Below, in pieces: positions 10,640 through 21,999 of a DNA stretch of 64,000 nucleotides. Origin of the DNA: Ailurus styani (Eukaryota > Chordata > Mammalia > Carnivora > Ailuridae); the NCBI GenBank assembly GCA_002007465.1, contig LNAC01000039.1:5935003-5999002 (forward strand). The letters run 5' to 3'. A program made the position numbers and the translations under genes. Within the stretch, counting starts at the first letter, position 1. Every line of letters begins with the position of its first letter. The notes beneath the pieces are model-generated. The model saw only the letters and a list, made by a program, of their open reading frames with translations, searched no databases and was not told where the DNA came from.

Positions 10640-11165
10640 TCAAGTCTTTATATTTGATGATAAGGATAGTGAGACTTAGAATAAATGACTTGCCTAAGAC
10701 TCTATAGAATAGGTAGGATCAAGGTCGCCTAGCTCCTTGATAACTGATCTTCCTATACTTCTGTGTTGCCTGCCAAATATATTAACTTTCCAAGGAATTA
10801 ATATGGGAGTTTATCCTCCTCTCAGTAACAACAGGCAGGCTTGAAAAGTGTACTTTATTCATCATCTAGTTCAAAATAACAAAATTTATTGTACAATTCA
10901 TGCAAAGGACTATTGCACATTTACAATAGGATTTAAAGTGAATTTTGCTGTGCTTTTCATGTGGACACTAGTCTTTGCCACAATGCTGCTAATTAGTACA
11001 AGGAAACACTGTGTGTGGCAGAGAGCTGCTCAACCCAACCTCACAGACTAAAAGCAAATAAATGCTTTATAGAGAAAAGTAGCTGTAGGAATTAAGCTTT
11101 GTAGAGTTCTCAATAATAATATACGCATTTTATATAAATAGGATTTTTTTGTTTTACATATTAAG
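10640..11165. other. No gene seen
   Basis: Unique AT-rich DNA. A MIR-like scrap ('taagactctatagaataggt') may lie near 10690. The 67-codon frame at 10848-11051 has no supporting context. Confidence 0.35.
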
Positions 11166-11170
11166 TTTTT

Positions 11171-11396
11171 TATTTTTAAAAAATATTTTTATTTATTTGT
11201 TTGAGAGACCGAGTGAGAGAGCATGCATGTAGCGTGCACAGGAGAGGAGCAGAGGGAGAAGGACAAGCAGACTCTGAACTCTTGAGTGGGAAGCCCATAG
11301 TGGGGCCTGACACAGGCCAATCTCATGACCCTGAGATCATGACCTGAATTGAAATCAAGAGCTGGATGCTTAACCACCTAAGCCACCAGATGCCCC
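11171..11396 (-). mobile_element. SINEC (Can-SINE), older copy
   Basis: Minus-strand SINE: T-rich start, 'atttatttgtttgagaga', 'tgaccctgagatcatgacct', 'taaccacctaagccacca' and terminal 'gatgcccc'. Target-site duplications are not clear. Confidence 0.9.
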
Positions 11397-11407
11397 TGTT
11401 TTAGGTT

Positions 11408-11408
<1 letters not shown>

Positions 11409-11438
<30 letters not shown>
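11409..11438 (+). repeat. (AAAAC)n simple repeat
   Basis: Six tandem AAAAC units directly after the SINE at 11171-11396. Confidence 0.9.
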
Positions 11439-11439
11439 A

Positions 11440-12255
11440 CCCTTGTAAAATATTCTTAGAATTTTCCAGTCTATAAACAGTTAATGTAGGGGGAAAAAAA
11501 TCAGTGGTTATTAGGTACAGTGTTCTTATTGTAGCTTTATTGGTTGGTATTTTGAAGGTCTAAAAAATAGAGCAAAACCAAATTCTAAGTTTTTGTGTTT
11601 GGGATTGAGTGCTATGATATCTCTCAAAATATGTTTTTCTTTATCCATAATATGGAGGAATCAAAAAAATACATTAGAACTTGGATGTGAACTTATGTAA
11701 ATGTGTGAAACAAATTAAGATGGCAGAGCAGAAGAAAATGGAGCTCAAATGAAATCTACCTCTCAAAGCAGGTCTATTTATATTTTACTATACTTGCTAT
11801 TATAAGTATATTTCCATGTATTTCTTTGCTAGAAATGATAAATGGCTGCCCACCCAACTTCTGACTCTTAGGCAACTCTGTTTTACTAATAAACCATTCA
11901 TTTTGATCCTGTAAATGCTATGCACAAGCCCCTAAAAGAAATCCACCATTCCAGATATCCATCAACCTATTATTAAGCTACTGTTTCTTCTTCTGTGTCT
12001 TTGCCTGATTCCAAACCCTTTGTTCTATACTCCATCTCAGGTTTGGCCTTTGGATCTTTTTACCTGATGCTTATTTTTGACCTTCTGGCACTGGCCTCTG
12101 TGCTCAATCTGATCATCTTTGGTTTAGACTCACCTTCTACTTCTAAGCTGCCAAGATTTATACCCTTTGATTCTAGCAGTTCTGGAATTCCTAGCACAGC
12201 CACTGGCTCCTGCCTCAAGGAGACCAGTCCCAAATACTAGCCTCATGTTATAAAC
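11440..12255. other. No gene recognised
   Basis: An 81-codon plus-strand frame lies at 11995-12240, beginning MSLPDSKPFVLYS. There is no acceptor, no Kozak context and no known motif. The rest is AT-rich unique DNA. Confidence 0.35.
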
Positions 12256-12256
12256 A

Positions 12257-12392
12257 TCCATTTATTCATCTGTTCAACAGATTTCATTCATCAGTACTAT
12301 GTGTAAACCACCAGAGTAGTTTCTGGAGGAATACAGAAGATTAATAACTGATAGAAGGCTCTTAAAATCTGGTAGGACATATAAACAAGTAT
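12257..12392 (-). repeat. L2 LINE 3' end
   Basis: 'catttattcatctgttcaac' at the start is the reverse complement of the L2 tail. 'aggctcttaaaatctggtag' follows where the consensus places the 'gctcttacagtctagtgg' motif. Confidence 0.5.
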
Positions 12393-12480
12393 ATAGTGAT
12401 AATTTAAGATAGCATGTGTTCAACTCTTATGAAGTATGTATAAATGCAAGACATCAATTAACAAAAACTTCAGATAGATT

Positions 12481-12621
12481 TCTTTTCTTCTTTTTTTTCT
12501 TCTTTCAGTAGGCTCCATTCCCAGCATGGAACCCAATGCAAGGCTTGAACTCACCCTGAGATCAAGACCTGAGCTGAGATCAAGAGTCAGACCCTTAACT
12601 GACTGAGCGACCCTGGCACTC
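12481..12621 (-). mobile_element. SINEC, truncated A-tail side
   Basis: Minus-strand SINE: CT-rich tail, 'cctgagatcaagacctgagc', 'cttaactgactgagcgaccc'. Flanking duplication of about 17-22 bases at 12464-12480 and 12622-12643 with a few changes. Confidence 0.85.
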
Positions 12622-12644
12622 AAAACCTTCAAATAGAAAGATTT

Positions 12645-13125
12645 CTAACCAGGGAGTTAGGGATATAGGGTACAAAGGGACAAGACCAAAAGAGGTTGGG
12701 GTGGTGGGTTATGGATTTAAAAAGATTGAGAATACTGACAGGTTAAGTTGACAGACTTGAAGGTAGAGTAGGATAAACACCATGGCAGAAAGGCATTCCA
12801 AAAAGTAGAACCAAAGCAATAGGAGCAGAAAAAGTAAGTTATGTTTAAAAAAATCTTATCTAGATTGGTTGACAGTGTAAGTCAAAATGGAAGAAAGCCT
12901 AAAAAACCTGGTTGGAGCCAGATTATGGAAGGCTTTGAGTACGGAGAATTTAGAATTGGCAAACATATACTGGGGAGTCAGAAGGTTTTGAGCAGGAAAT
13001 GATAACTGGCTTGATTTAACAGTGGTATACAGGAAGAAGGTGGTAGTGAGGAGATAGGCAGGCAGATACTGCAGACCAGGAAATCAGTTAGGAGACTATT
13101 ACTGTAATCTAAAGTAGGGAGGGTC
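12645..13125 (-). repeat. L2 LINE body fragment
   Basis: 'agccagattatggaaggctt', 'tgagcaggaaatgataactg', 'aaatcagttaggagactatt' and 'actgtaatctaaagtaggg' follow the reverse complement of the L2 ORF2-3' region. Probably the same copy as 12257-12392, split by the SINE. Confidence 0.6.
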
Positions 13126-13138
13126 TAGGGATGAAGAT

Positions 13139-13240
13139 TATTCATTTCATTAAGCACTTGCTCTGAGTGAGATGCTGGTGATGCAATGAGAACTAGGTCC
13201 TTGCCATGTGGGGGTTTCCAATGTAGTGAGACATCGATCT
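13139..13240 (-). repeat. L2 LINE 3' end, second copy
   Basis: 'catttcattaagcacttgct', 'gatgctggtgatgcaatgag' and 'tccttgccatgtgggg' are the minus-strand L2 terminus. With 13505-13615 it forms a second L2 behind the first. Confidence 0.55.
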
Positions 13241-13504
13241 CTTAAAGGCTCCTAGAGGGGTCTCTATTTTGCAACCACTTCTGACCTTTGCCTGGTTACT
13301 AAGCAATAGGTCCTCATTTAACAATGAGATGTATTTCCTACCTAATAAAACTACTTTTCATTTTATGAGTCTGTTAAGGCAAAAGTATCCCATTCACCTG
13401 CACATAAAGAAAAACAATTTATTACTTAAAACAAGATAAGACGGGAACACTACCAGACAAGGCAAAGAAGAAAATGACATGTGTTTTAAAGACATAACTG
13501 AAGA

Positions 13505-13615
13505 TGATATGGAGAATGGAGGTTAGATTAGGGGCAAGAAAACCAGTTAAGAGGTTGTTGTAGTAATCTACCCACTTGATTGTGAGGGCCTGAACAAAGA
13601 CAGTATGAAAGAAGA
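13505..13615 (-). repeat. L2 LINE body fragment, second copy
   Basis: 'aaaaccagttaagaggttgt' and 'tgattgtgagggcctgaaca' match the same L2 segment as 13080-13125. Confidence 0.5.
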
Positions 13616-13709
13616 GCAATTGTTGGTGGTTACTTCCACCATAATCCTTCCTTATCCCTGTTCTGGTTCAACTAAAGGATGGGTAAGGGACTCTCATTTG
13701 GAATTGAAT

Positions 13710-14067
13710 TTTTTTTTTTTTTTTTTTTGGGGGGGGGGGGGCCGGGGGGGGGNNNNNNNNNNNNNNNNNNNNNNNNNNNNNNNNNNNNNNNNNNNNNNNN
13801 NNNNNNNNNNNNNNNNNNNNNNNNNNNNNNNNNNNNNNNNNNNNNNNNNNNNNNNNNNNNNNNNNNTTTTTTTTTTTTTTTGGTGGGAGAGAGCGTCGGG
13901 GAGAGAGGGTGGGGGAGGGACAGAGGGAGAGGGAGAGAGAATCCTCAAGCCAACTCCTTGCTGATCATGGAGCCAGACACCCAGCTTGATCCCAGGACCC
14001 TGAAATCGTGACCCCAGGCAAAATCAAGGGTGGGATGGTCAACCAACAGAGCCACCCAGGCATCCCT
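13710..14067 (-). mobile_element. SINEC with an assembly gap in its tail
   Basis: Body at 13867-14067: 'gatcccaggaccctgaaatc', 'agagccacccaggcatccc'. Before it come a T run, a G run (13729-13752) and 114 Ns (13753-13866). The duplication 'ggaattgaat' at 13700-13709 and 14068-14077 brackets the element, so the gap is inside the SINE tail. Open frames crossing the Ns are meaningless. Confidence 0.9.
13753..13866. other. Assembly gap (114 N)
   Basis: Run of N between a T/G homopolymer block and a T homopolymer in a SINE tail. The gap size may be an estimate. Confidence 0.99.
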
Positions 14068-14391
14068 GGAATTGAATCTTGAACAGAGGGACTTAAGAAC
14101 ACAAGAAACACTGTTTTCTTTTTCAGATATAGATATAGAGGTAATGCTCCTATTGTCAAGCAGTCTGTTTTCTGGTTTCCTTATTTGGAGCATGGTTCAC
14201 CAGCCTTCACATTGATTCTATGAGCTCCCTGATAAATTCTTGGTTTTGCTTTAGCTAACCCAAATTGGTTCCTAGGGCTTACAGTTAAAAACAAAACAAA
14301 CAAAAATTGACACTATGCAATGTTTGAATCACCTGTCCAATGTTTGATAAGCAGTGGAGACCGTTAGGTAGTAGGAAATACGAAACTACAA

Positions 14392-14564
14392 TAGTGGTTC
14401 TTAAAGTTACACAACAGCATCACCTGAAAACTTGTTAATAATGTAAATTCTCAGACTTCACTCCACACTTACTGAATATGACAGTCAAGCAGTGGGACCC
14501 TAACAATCTGACCATTAGTATGCCCTCTGGGTGATTCTAATGCACCCTGTAGTTTGAGAACCAG
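14392..14564 (+). repeat. MER5A hAT element
   Basis: 'tagtggttcttaaagttaca', 'agcatcacctgaaaacttgt', 'gggtgattctaatgcaccct', 'gtttgagaaccag'. The flanking 8-mers 'aactacaa' and 'caactaga' may be a worn target duplication. Confidence 0.75.
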
Positions 14565-14569
14565 CTCAA

Positions 14570-15000
14570 CTAGAGTTTAGAAGGGAGATTTGGGGTGGAG
14601 ATAAAGATGAGTAAATCAAATATATGCTAATTGCTATTGGGGGAATGAATAAACCCCCAAGAGTGGAAGAGGGAAGATGAGCCCCTGAAATAGATGAAAC
14701 AATCAAAGAAATTGGGACCAGTGCAGTACAATCAGGGAGGGGGAAATTTAACAGGTATTGGATGATCTACAGTGTCAAGTGCTATACAGAGGCCAAGGTG
14801 GATAAGGACAGAGTCACAGCTGTAGGAGTGCCCCTTAGTGCCCATTTTTGGTGTCAATTAAGAGAAGTGATACAGATAAAACAAGAATAAGTGATAAGAG
14901 AACACAGGCAAAAAAATAAAGGATACTTTTCGCAGCAGTTCGGGGGTACAAGAAAGTAAGTTAGGTTAGTAAAGTTAAAAAGAGCTTTTTCAGGGTAGAT
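14570..15000. other. No gene seen; purine-rich block
   Basis: 'gaggccaaggtggataagga' and neighbours could be a worn LINE, but no landmark supports a family. Confidence 0.35.
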
Positions 15001-15004
15001 ATTT

Positions 15005-15600
15005 CAGTTAGCTTTTGCTGCATAACACACACTTAAAAACTCAGTGGCTTAAGACTGCAGTTATTACTGAGGTGCTTGGGTGTCTCCATTGGTTAAACAT
15101 CTGCCTTCAGCTCAGGTTACGATCATGGGGTCCTGGGATCGAGCCCCACGTTGGGCTCCCTGCTCGGCAGAGAGCCTGCTTCTCCTTCTCCCTCTGCTTC
15201 TGCCACTGCTTGTGCTCTCTCTCAAATGAATAAAATCTTAAAAAAAAAAAAAAGAGACTGCAGTTAATTATTCTAGCTCCTGTCTGAGGGTTGGCTGATC
15301 TCAGTGGAGACCGCTTGTGCATCTACAAGCCTACCGGGGAGCTTCCCTCCATGCCGCACTCTATTTCACATGTCACCCTCCTCCTGTCTGGCTTACCTGG
15401 GCATACCCTTCTCATGGAGATGGAAGAAGACTTTTCAGAGGACAAGCAGAAGCATATAAGGCCCCTTGAATCCTTTGACTCCAAACTGACACACCGGCAC
15501 TTTTGCTTCATTCGGTTGACCAGATCAAGTTATGTGCCTAAGTTCAGATTCAAGGGGAGGGAAAATAGAATTTACCTTTGTAGAGAAATCACAGAGTGAC
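15005..15600 (-). repeat. Old LTR-like repeat, interrupted by a SINE
   Basis: 'ttttgctgcataacacacac' and 'aaactcagtggcttaaga', then after the SINE 'tctgagggttggctgatctc', 'aagcagaagcatataaggcc' and 'agttcagattcaaggggagg'. These follow a common mammalian repeat in the 'agtggcttaaaacaac' class. I cannot name it with confidence, and the strand is a guess. Frames at 15291-15599 are remnants of it. Confidence 0.4.
15066..15254 (+). mobile_element. SINEC (Can-SINE), full length
   Basis: 'ggtgcttgggtgtctccatt', 'gggatcgagccccacgttgg', 'caaatgaataaaatctt' and an A tail. Perfect 12-bp duplication 'agactgcagtta' at 15052-15063 and 15255-15266. Confidence 0.93.
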
Positions 15601-15823
15601 ATGGCAAAGGGCAGGGGTGGGCTCATGAAGGGGTATAGAATTGGGATCATTCATACTGTGGTAGGGATGACCTGAGCATGCTTGAAAGAAGAAGGGAAGG
15701 ACTATGTAGAATGAAGAAGAAGGTGAACCAAGGAGAAAGATCAGTCCCATAGCTCAGAGAATGAACCTTTGAAAAAAGGAAGGATACTTCTGGGAATAGA
15801 AAGTAAGGGAATTTGATTGGATT

Positions 15824-16100
15824 AGATTTAGCAAATTAAAATGCAAGCAGCTCAGTAAAATTTGAACTTCAAGTAAATAATGAATACATTTTTAGTATTA
15901 AGTATGTTCAGTACAATATTTGGTAGGATCTCAGTACATAGTTTGCTGGGGTTTTTTATTTTACATGGCATTTAGATATTTCTATAATGCGATATTTGGG
16001 ACATACTTTTTGGGGGCATACTTATACTAAAATATGATCCTTTGTTTATTTGAAACACAAATTTAACTGGGCATCCTGTATTTTATCTGGCAACCCTACT
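15824..16100. repeat. Palindromic hAT-like DNA transposon remnant
   Basis: The right end 'tttaactgggcatcctgtat' and 'tttatctggcaaccctac', with internal 'gggacatacttatactaaaa'-like segments, matches an old short hAT element whose two halves are near mirror images. Family name uncertain. Confidence 0.5.
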
Positions 16101-16109
16101 TTGGATGAA

Positions 16110-16590
16110 TTTTAAGTAAATCCATAGTAAAATAATCTACAAAGGGTTATGTGGGTGCACTTGGGGATTTAATCCTGGAAGAAGTTGGGAACAGCTGCTA
16201 TGGATGCTGCGAAGTGTCAAAGAAAGGATTGCTGAGCAGCAGTGAAGGCCACTTAGCAACAGGAAGCTTGACTGTTTCTTGGATTAAGTCAGCTCTGATG
16301 TTTCACTACCCGGAAGCAGTAGTAGTAACAGAAGTTGCTGGTGCAGGCGACCACCTTGGTTTGACTTCAGTAGGAGAGGTCAGGGCAAGAGTTTGGGGTC
16401 TAATTGAAATGACTGGGGGCCCAGGTTGTATAGGGAGGCAGGTGAAACCAGAAGGTGAATTGGAGGCAGAAGGTGAACAGTGAGTCAGAATGGTATTAAG
16501 AGGTGGAAGTTCACAAAGAAATGGAATCTGCAATCTTAGAAGAATAGTTCTGTGCGATAATGGGGTTTAAAATCCAATTTCACATTAGAG
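16110..16590. other. 110-codon frame of doubtful meaning
   Basis: A plus-strand frame at 16151-16483 encodes a G, E and V-rich peptide ending in GELEAEGEQ. No acceptor or start context stands out, and the DNA reads like an eroded interspersed repeat. I recognise no domain and favour non-coding. Confidence 0.3.
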
Positions 16591-16599
16591 CACTAGAGC

Positions 16600-16822
16600 T
16601 AAATTACAAGCAAGAGCTCTGCAGATGAGGCACCTGGTTCTGCATGCTATTTGTGTGACCTTTAACCTCCCTATGCCATAGCTTTTTGTTAAGTAGAAAT
16701 AATAATAGTTCTTACCTCATAGGACTATTGTGGGGATTAGGTGAAACAAACCACATGAAGTACTTAGAACAGCATGTCTGATACACCGTAAACCCTCAAA
16801 TGTTAGCTATGTTTTATTATTT
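16600..16822 (+). repeat. MIR SINE
   Basis: 'tgtgacctttaacctcccta', 'ggactattgtggggattagg', 'cttagaacagcatgtctgat' and 'ccctcaaatgttagctatg' in MIR order. Confidence 0.75.
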
Positions 16823-16829
16823 TAAATAC

Positions 16830-18270
16830 TAGTTACATGTATCTATAATCAGTAAATGGGAGTGCTCTGGAGAATATTATTTTAAAGACAGATGGCAAGC
16901 ACACGTATCTGTTTTCCACCATAGCTAACAGATGCTATGATTGGTAAATACATGTACAATCAGCTACCTGTTGAAGCTGGAGCCCACAAAACCTTTACCG
17001 TGTTAGGTTGTTTTCTTTACTATTACTACAAGAAAATAATTACAATGCTCAAGTCGTATCTGTCTCCTCATTTCCCCATAGGTGACCATGCTTTGGGATT
17101 TTCATAGTTTGAGTTAATTCCTCTGGGTTCCACCACCCAGCGAGTTAAACAGGACAAGATTCCTCTCAGAGGATTGTGGTTCTGGGAATGTGAGCAGCTT
17201 GTTTTCAGGAGACGTGCACCCTGACCTGGCCTACTGTTAGGAGCTGTCGTGTTGGTGGTTGTGTTGTTTTTAGTTGTTTTTTTCTATCTTACACAGTTAT
17301 TTGTATATAAACATTTTTGAAAAGTAAATGTTATATGGGGATGTTTTGCTTATACAAAGAAAAATTAAAACTATTTTGAAGTAATTACATGTGTCATATT
17401 TTTCTCTTTCAAAATAAATGAAAAGTATTAATTCATAGTTTCTGGAAAGAAAATGAAAACCCAGGAAATGGCTATGCTCTTAATGTTTGAAAATAAGGTA
17501 ATATTATTCTCTGTTCGCATGGAGCCTTCTAAGGAATTACTAGAGTCTCATACACAATTGACTTAAATGCATTCTTTATCTTTAAAAGGAAGCAGAATAG
17601 GATCATTGAGTAAGTCACATGTGTTCACAGCCTTGTCTGGTGTAATCATATCCTACACAAACACATTATTCTCTAGTCAGAAGGGTAAGGGGACATTTGA
17701 AACAGGACCTGCCCTTGCAAAGACCTTTTTTTGTTTAAAGAATAGTGCAGCGAGAGACCACACAGTAGAAGATAACAGAAAATATCTTCCATGCCTTCCT
17801 CAACCTGTATACTTTCTCATTCTCTTTTGTTCTCTAAGGACATCTGTTGTAATGATTATTCTGTAAAACTCATAGGTATATAGCAGAAGGCATATCACAT
17901 TTCATTTATTATTTTATCTACTATAATTATTGCTCTTTTATATCATGCCATTGTAGGTCTTTAAAATATTTTGTTTATAAAAGATATGAAAGGATATTAC
18001 AGAAAATTTATTAGTTGACTATAGATATCTAAAGAATAAATGTTTTAACTCTGAATTTAATAGAATTATATCTTAGGAAGTCTAATAGATTTATATTAAG
18101 CTACATTTAAAGAGAGAAATGTGGTTTAAAAAGATGCTTAAGATCTTTGTTATATTAATTGCAATGGATTTTTTAAAATATCCGATGTAAGCATTTGAAA
18201 GATATTCTTAATCTTAAACAACAGTGATGTGAGATTTTGGAGGCTTTAAAATAGGTCCATTATTTGAAAT
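16830..18270. other. No gene seen; repeat-poor AT-rich DNA
   Basis: About 1.4 kb without a recognisable repeat. A 99-codon frame at 17567-17866 lacks splice or start context. Confidence 0.4.
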
Positions 18271-18284
18271 GTTTTCAACATTTT

Positions 18285-18485
18285 TTTAAGATTTTATTTA
18301 TTTATTTGATTGAGAGAGAGAGAGAGAGAGAGAGATTACAAGTAGGCAGAGAGGCAGGCAGAGAGAGGAGGAAGCAGGCTCCCTGCTCAGCAGGGAGCCT
18401 CAGGTGGGGCTCGATCCCAGGACCCTGAGATCATGACCTGAGCCAGAGGCAGAGGCTTTAACCCACTGAGCCACCCAGGCGCCCC
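18285..18485 (-). mobile_element. SINEC, young subtype, full length
   Basis: 'aagattttatttatttattt', a (GA)n tract at 18312-18335, 'acaagtaggcagagaggcag', 'gatcccaggaccctgagatc', terminal 'acccaggcgcccc'. Perfect 14-bp duplication 'gttttcaacatttt' at 18271-18284 and 18486-18499. Confidence 0.97.
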
Positions 18486-18667
18486 GTTTTCAACATTTTG
18501 ATGGCTGTTTTGCTGTCTATATAATGGTTGCAATTAAAAATTCAACTTTTTTAAAAAGATAAAATTTTTTTTAAAAAATTCAAGTTTTTACTTCTAATTA
18601 GGGGTTTTTATATTGCTTCCCAGTTTTCCCCTAGGTTAATCCTTTGGGAATTTTGAAATTTACCTCT

Positions 18668-18830
18668 GAAGGTTTTTTTAAAAAATCTTTTTTATTATAA
18701 AAATTTTTGAACATATGCAAAAATAGAACAAATAGTATGATGAGGCCCAAGTTATGTTTGAGCTTTAAGTGATATATTAGTATAGGTGCTACAATTATCA
18801 ATACAACATATGTTCAGCAACTCCAGGAAT
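18668..18830. repeat. Possible L1M 3' region
   Basis: 'gaacatatgcaaaaatagaa' and 'caaatagtatgatgaggccc', then 'gctacaattatcaatacaac', follow a common L1M-associated sequence. Old and short. Confidence 0.35.
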
Positions 18831-18839
18831 GATAGTGGC

Positions 18840-19368
18840 TTAATGCAAACTTTAAGAATTTGTATGAATCAAATTTTTAAAAATATCCAACCATTTCCCA
18901 ACCTATGACAGATTATATTTCAAATGATTGTTGATGGTCAATTTTTGGACCTACAAATATGATTCTCATAGAAATAATCTTAAAATGGCTATTTGCTTTT
19001 CAGGCCAACTCTCAAAAATTTATCTAATTCATATTAAGGGAAACCCATGCATCTCCTTTAACATCATTTCAAAGAGACAATGCTTCCTTTGCAATTGGAA
19101 CACTACGGAACCGCCGCCCATCTTGCCTTCTACTAAGTATGGGCGTTAGGAAAGTGGGGAGTCAAGCTCCTGTGATGGAGATTCATTTCTGTGATGGGTT
19201 CTTGATTCTCTCAGCAAAACCACTGGGAACTCTGAGAAGACAGTAGGAGTGTGTGGGGATGGGAGTGCACTCCGTACACACCATTCTGAAATTATTTACC
19301 TTTTCTTCAGCTAGTGGAGTTAGTTTGTTTTTATAGTTTTTTTTTTAAGGCCTATTAAAAAAAAAAAA
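18840..19368. other. No feature recognised
   Basis: Unique DNA. The 73-codon frame at 18928-19149 has no supporting context. Confidence 0.35.
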
Positions 19369-19371
19369 GAG

Positions 19372-19570
19372 GGTTGCCTGGGTGGCTCAGTTGGTTAAAG
19401 TCCAACTCTTGATTTTAGCTCAGGTCATGATCTCATGGTCGTGAGATCAAGCCCCGTGTTTGGCTTTGCCCTCAGTGGGGAGTCTGCCTGGGATTCTCTC
19501 TCTCCCTCTGCTGCTCCCCCACACCCCCAACACACATTCTCTAAAAAAATAAACTTGCTTAAAAAAATAA
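19372..19570 (+). mobile_element. SINEC, older subtype
   Basis: 'ttgcctgggtggctcagttg', 'gctcaggtcatgatctcatg', 'gtgagatcaagccccgtg', ending in a mixed A-rich tail. Variants in the body set it apart from the young copies. Confidence 0.9.
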
Positions 19571-19579
19571 AAAAGAAAC

Positions 19580-20490
19580 CTTCCTTTATAAAACAAATAC
19601 TCTGTGTCATATCTAAAGTTTACATTTTACAGGCTTTTAAAAGTAGGCTTCTGATTTTCTTAAGTTTCTGACATAGGGGAAAATTATTTTCACCACTGAG
19701 ATATGCCTAAGACAACAAGAAAACATTCTTGACTACTAAAACAGAAAATTAGAACATAAACATAAGTATTAAATTGCCAATAAGCTAAAATCGGATGTTG
19801 CAGTAATGTTTATAGCGAGCCTATAAGTAGTATTAAGCTTTTAGAGTATCTGGGAATGACAAAGAAGAAAGATGGGTCCTGATACCCTATACTCACACTG
19901 TTCCAAATTGACCTTAAATTCTTATTCTTCCAAAACCCTTCTCTAAAGCAAGAACTTGGAGCCACAGAACTGTGCTCATCAACTTCTCCTTTTCATCTTG
20001 TATGCAATCTGAAATAAAAAGGGAACTAGAGCAAGTGCTTTATGGGTAGAGCAACAGGGTCAAGGTCCAGAAAGCACGAGCCAGCTGAAAACAAGGCCAG
20101 CTCAGACTTAGCAACTCCAAACAATTATAATGCTCTTTGAGCCTGAGACAGTCACTTAACCTCCCAAGGTATTAAAACGAATGATTGAAATCCAATCAGT
20201 CCTATTTCTTCTAGGTCTAAAAGTACCATCTGTGAATAGTCATCCTAGATCCTGTAAAGTCTTTAAATGCTAGTGTGGTGTGACCGTTACCATCTCAGCT
20301 AAGTTAGGTTCCATGTGTATGCTCGTGAATGCTTGACGGCAGGTCCCCAAAGCGAGTTAGCCTCATTTTCCAGAGGGAGTAATGCCGGGACTCCAAAGTA
20401 CAAAAAGAACCAGGCATGCTTTCTGATGAGTCCACCGAAGGTCCCACAGTGTGATACACCATAACTTCACTCCTGACCCATGCTCCCATC
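19580..20490. other. No gene seen; possible MIR scrap
   Basis: 'gagacagtcacttaacctcc' near 20145 could be MIR core. The rest is unique. Confidence 0.35.
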
Positions 20491-20499
20491 AGATAAAGA

Positions 20500-20715
20500 G
20501 GGGCCTACTGAGTGTTAAGTACTGCAGTAATGAGGTGCTTTACATGTTACTGTATTAATCCCCACAGTAACCCCAAGAATGGGGTTATTGTCCTCATTTT
20601 ACAGATGAGGACATTTCCAAAGAACCTTAGTGATAGAGCTAGTAAATGGTAAAACTACATTCAACCCTGCTATGAGGGGAATGAACTACAGATCCCTTAT
20701 TTAAATCTGCCCACT
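20500..20715 (-). repeat. MIR SINE
   Basis: 'tgctttacatgttactgtat', 'taatccccacagtaacccca', 'cctcattttacagatgagga' and 'agagctagtaaatggtaaaa' match the reverse complement of MIR. Confidence 0.8.
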
Positions 20716-20969
20716 AAACTACTTAAGGAGAGAAAACCAAGAAGACTTCTCTGCACTTAGCTTTACACTCACCAGCAACTCTAAGAACTTTGGCTCCTCT
20801 GCCTGTGGGACCTGGACCCTTGCAACTCCCAGAGTCAGTGCATTTTCTCAAGATCCACTACCTGTGTCCCCCAACCCACCCCATACACACGTACAAGTCC
20901 AGAGTAAGCCTGTCCCCTCCCAGCCCTTCTGAAGTCTCAGAAGAATGGCCTGAAGCTTTCACCCAGTCC

Positions 20970-21169
20970 TGGGGCTCCTGGGCGGCTCAGTTGGTTAAGC
21001 AACTGCCTTCGGCTTGGGTCATGATCCAGGGTCCTGGAATCAAGCTCCGCATTGGGCTCCCTGCTCAGTGGGGAGCCTGCTTCTCCCTCTCCCTCTGCTG
21101 CTCTGCCTACTTGTGCTCTCTCACTCTGTCAAATAAATAAATAAAATGAAAAAAAGAAAAAAGAAAGAA
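20970..21169 (+). mobile_element. SINEC, full length
   Basis: 'ggctcctgggcggctcagtt', 'cttcggcttgggtcatgatc', 'gtcaaataaataaataaaat' and a GAAA-type tail. Perfect duplication 'acccagtcct' at 20960-20969 and 21170-21179. Confidence 0.95.
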
Positions 21170-21179
21170 ACCCAGTCCT

Positions 21180-21550
21180 CTCTAACCCAGATGAAGAAAC
21201 TATGGAGCTTGATATAAGACACTGTTTCAGAAGAACTCTTCAAGTGTGAAGCCTGCCTACCGGTGGTGCTGAGAGTGCCAGAGGCCAAGTTCCCCTGCCA
21301 ACCAGTGCAACTCAGGGAAGAGCCTGCATGAAGGTAGTAGCTCGAGAGGAATAGAAATAAACTGCGAGGAACAGGAGCTGTCTGGCAATCCTACTGCGGA
21401 GCCTCGCAGTGCAGGAAAGTTTCTTCTGCATCAATAACTTCTCCAGTAACTTCAAGGATGGCTACTTCTAGATTCCTGAATTCCTAACTGCTGATGAAGG
21501 AGAGTTCAAATTTAAGATATCAGAGTCAGAAACTCCCCAGAAATAGCAGA
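21180..21550. other. No feature recognised
   Basis: Moderate-GC unique sequence, no open frame or repeat that I can support. Confidence 0.35.
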
Positions 21551-21552
21551 GG

Positions 21553-21728
21553 GTTGTTCTCAAGGTATGTTTCTCTGACCAGCAGCGTTAGCCTCACCTG
21601 GGTACTAGTTAAAGATGCAAATTGTCGAGCCTCATCCCAGACCTACTGAATCAGAAGTGGGATCCAGGACTCCGTTTTCACAAACCGTCCAGGTGATCCT
21701 GATGTACACTAGAGTTTGAAAACCACTG
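21553..21728 (+). repeat. MER5A hAT element
   Basis: 'agcctcacctgggtactagt', 'ccagacctactgaatcagaa', 'ccaggtgatcctgatgtaca' and 'gtttgaaaaccactg' are the MER5A landmarks. Confidence 0.8.
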
Positions 21729-21999
21729 GCCTAGGAAAATGAAGGATAATCCCACGTTCTCTTCATTAACCTGGAATTAACCGGCACCACCTGCCTGGGG
21801 CTAGAGACTCGTCTCCCCTCCCCCACCCTGACTTTAACCAGTGCTAGAGCTCAATGGTTAGAGTTAGGTGACTCTCCCAACCAAGACTACTGCCTAGTTG
21901 CTCATTATTTTCCTTGAAAACGCCTAGGAAAATTTTGGGCAAATAGCAGATGATCAGTAATGACTGAACTGAAATTTTAAAACATTGTTTATGATAGAG

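Noticed and set aside
13605..14215. Overlapping open frames on both strands
   Set aside because: They run through the N gap, homopolymers and a SINE. The X residues keep the frames open artificially.
15066..15150. tRNA-like A and B box sequences at SINE heads
   Set aside because: They are the tRNA-derived promoters of SINEC copies. No free-standing tRNA gene was seen.
15107..15322. Minus-strand frame and others like it over SINEs (for example 11189-11377, 20790-21140, 55127-55378, 63614-63865)
   Set aside because: They translate SINEC bodies and recur wherever a SINE does. They are not genes.
18312..18335. Regular GA repeats as a possible CRISPR-like array (also 36029-36072, 55214-55242)
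   Set aside because: They are dinucleotide microsatellites in SINE tails with no spacers, in a vertebrate genome.
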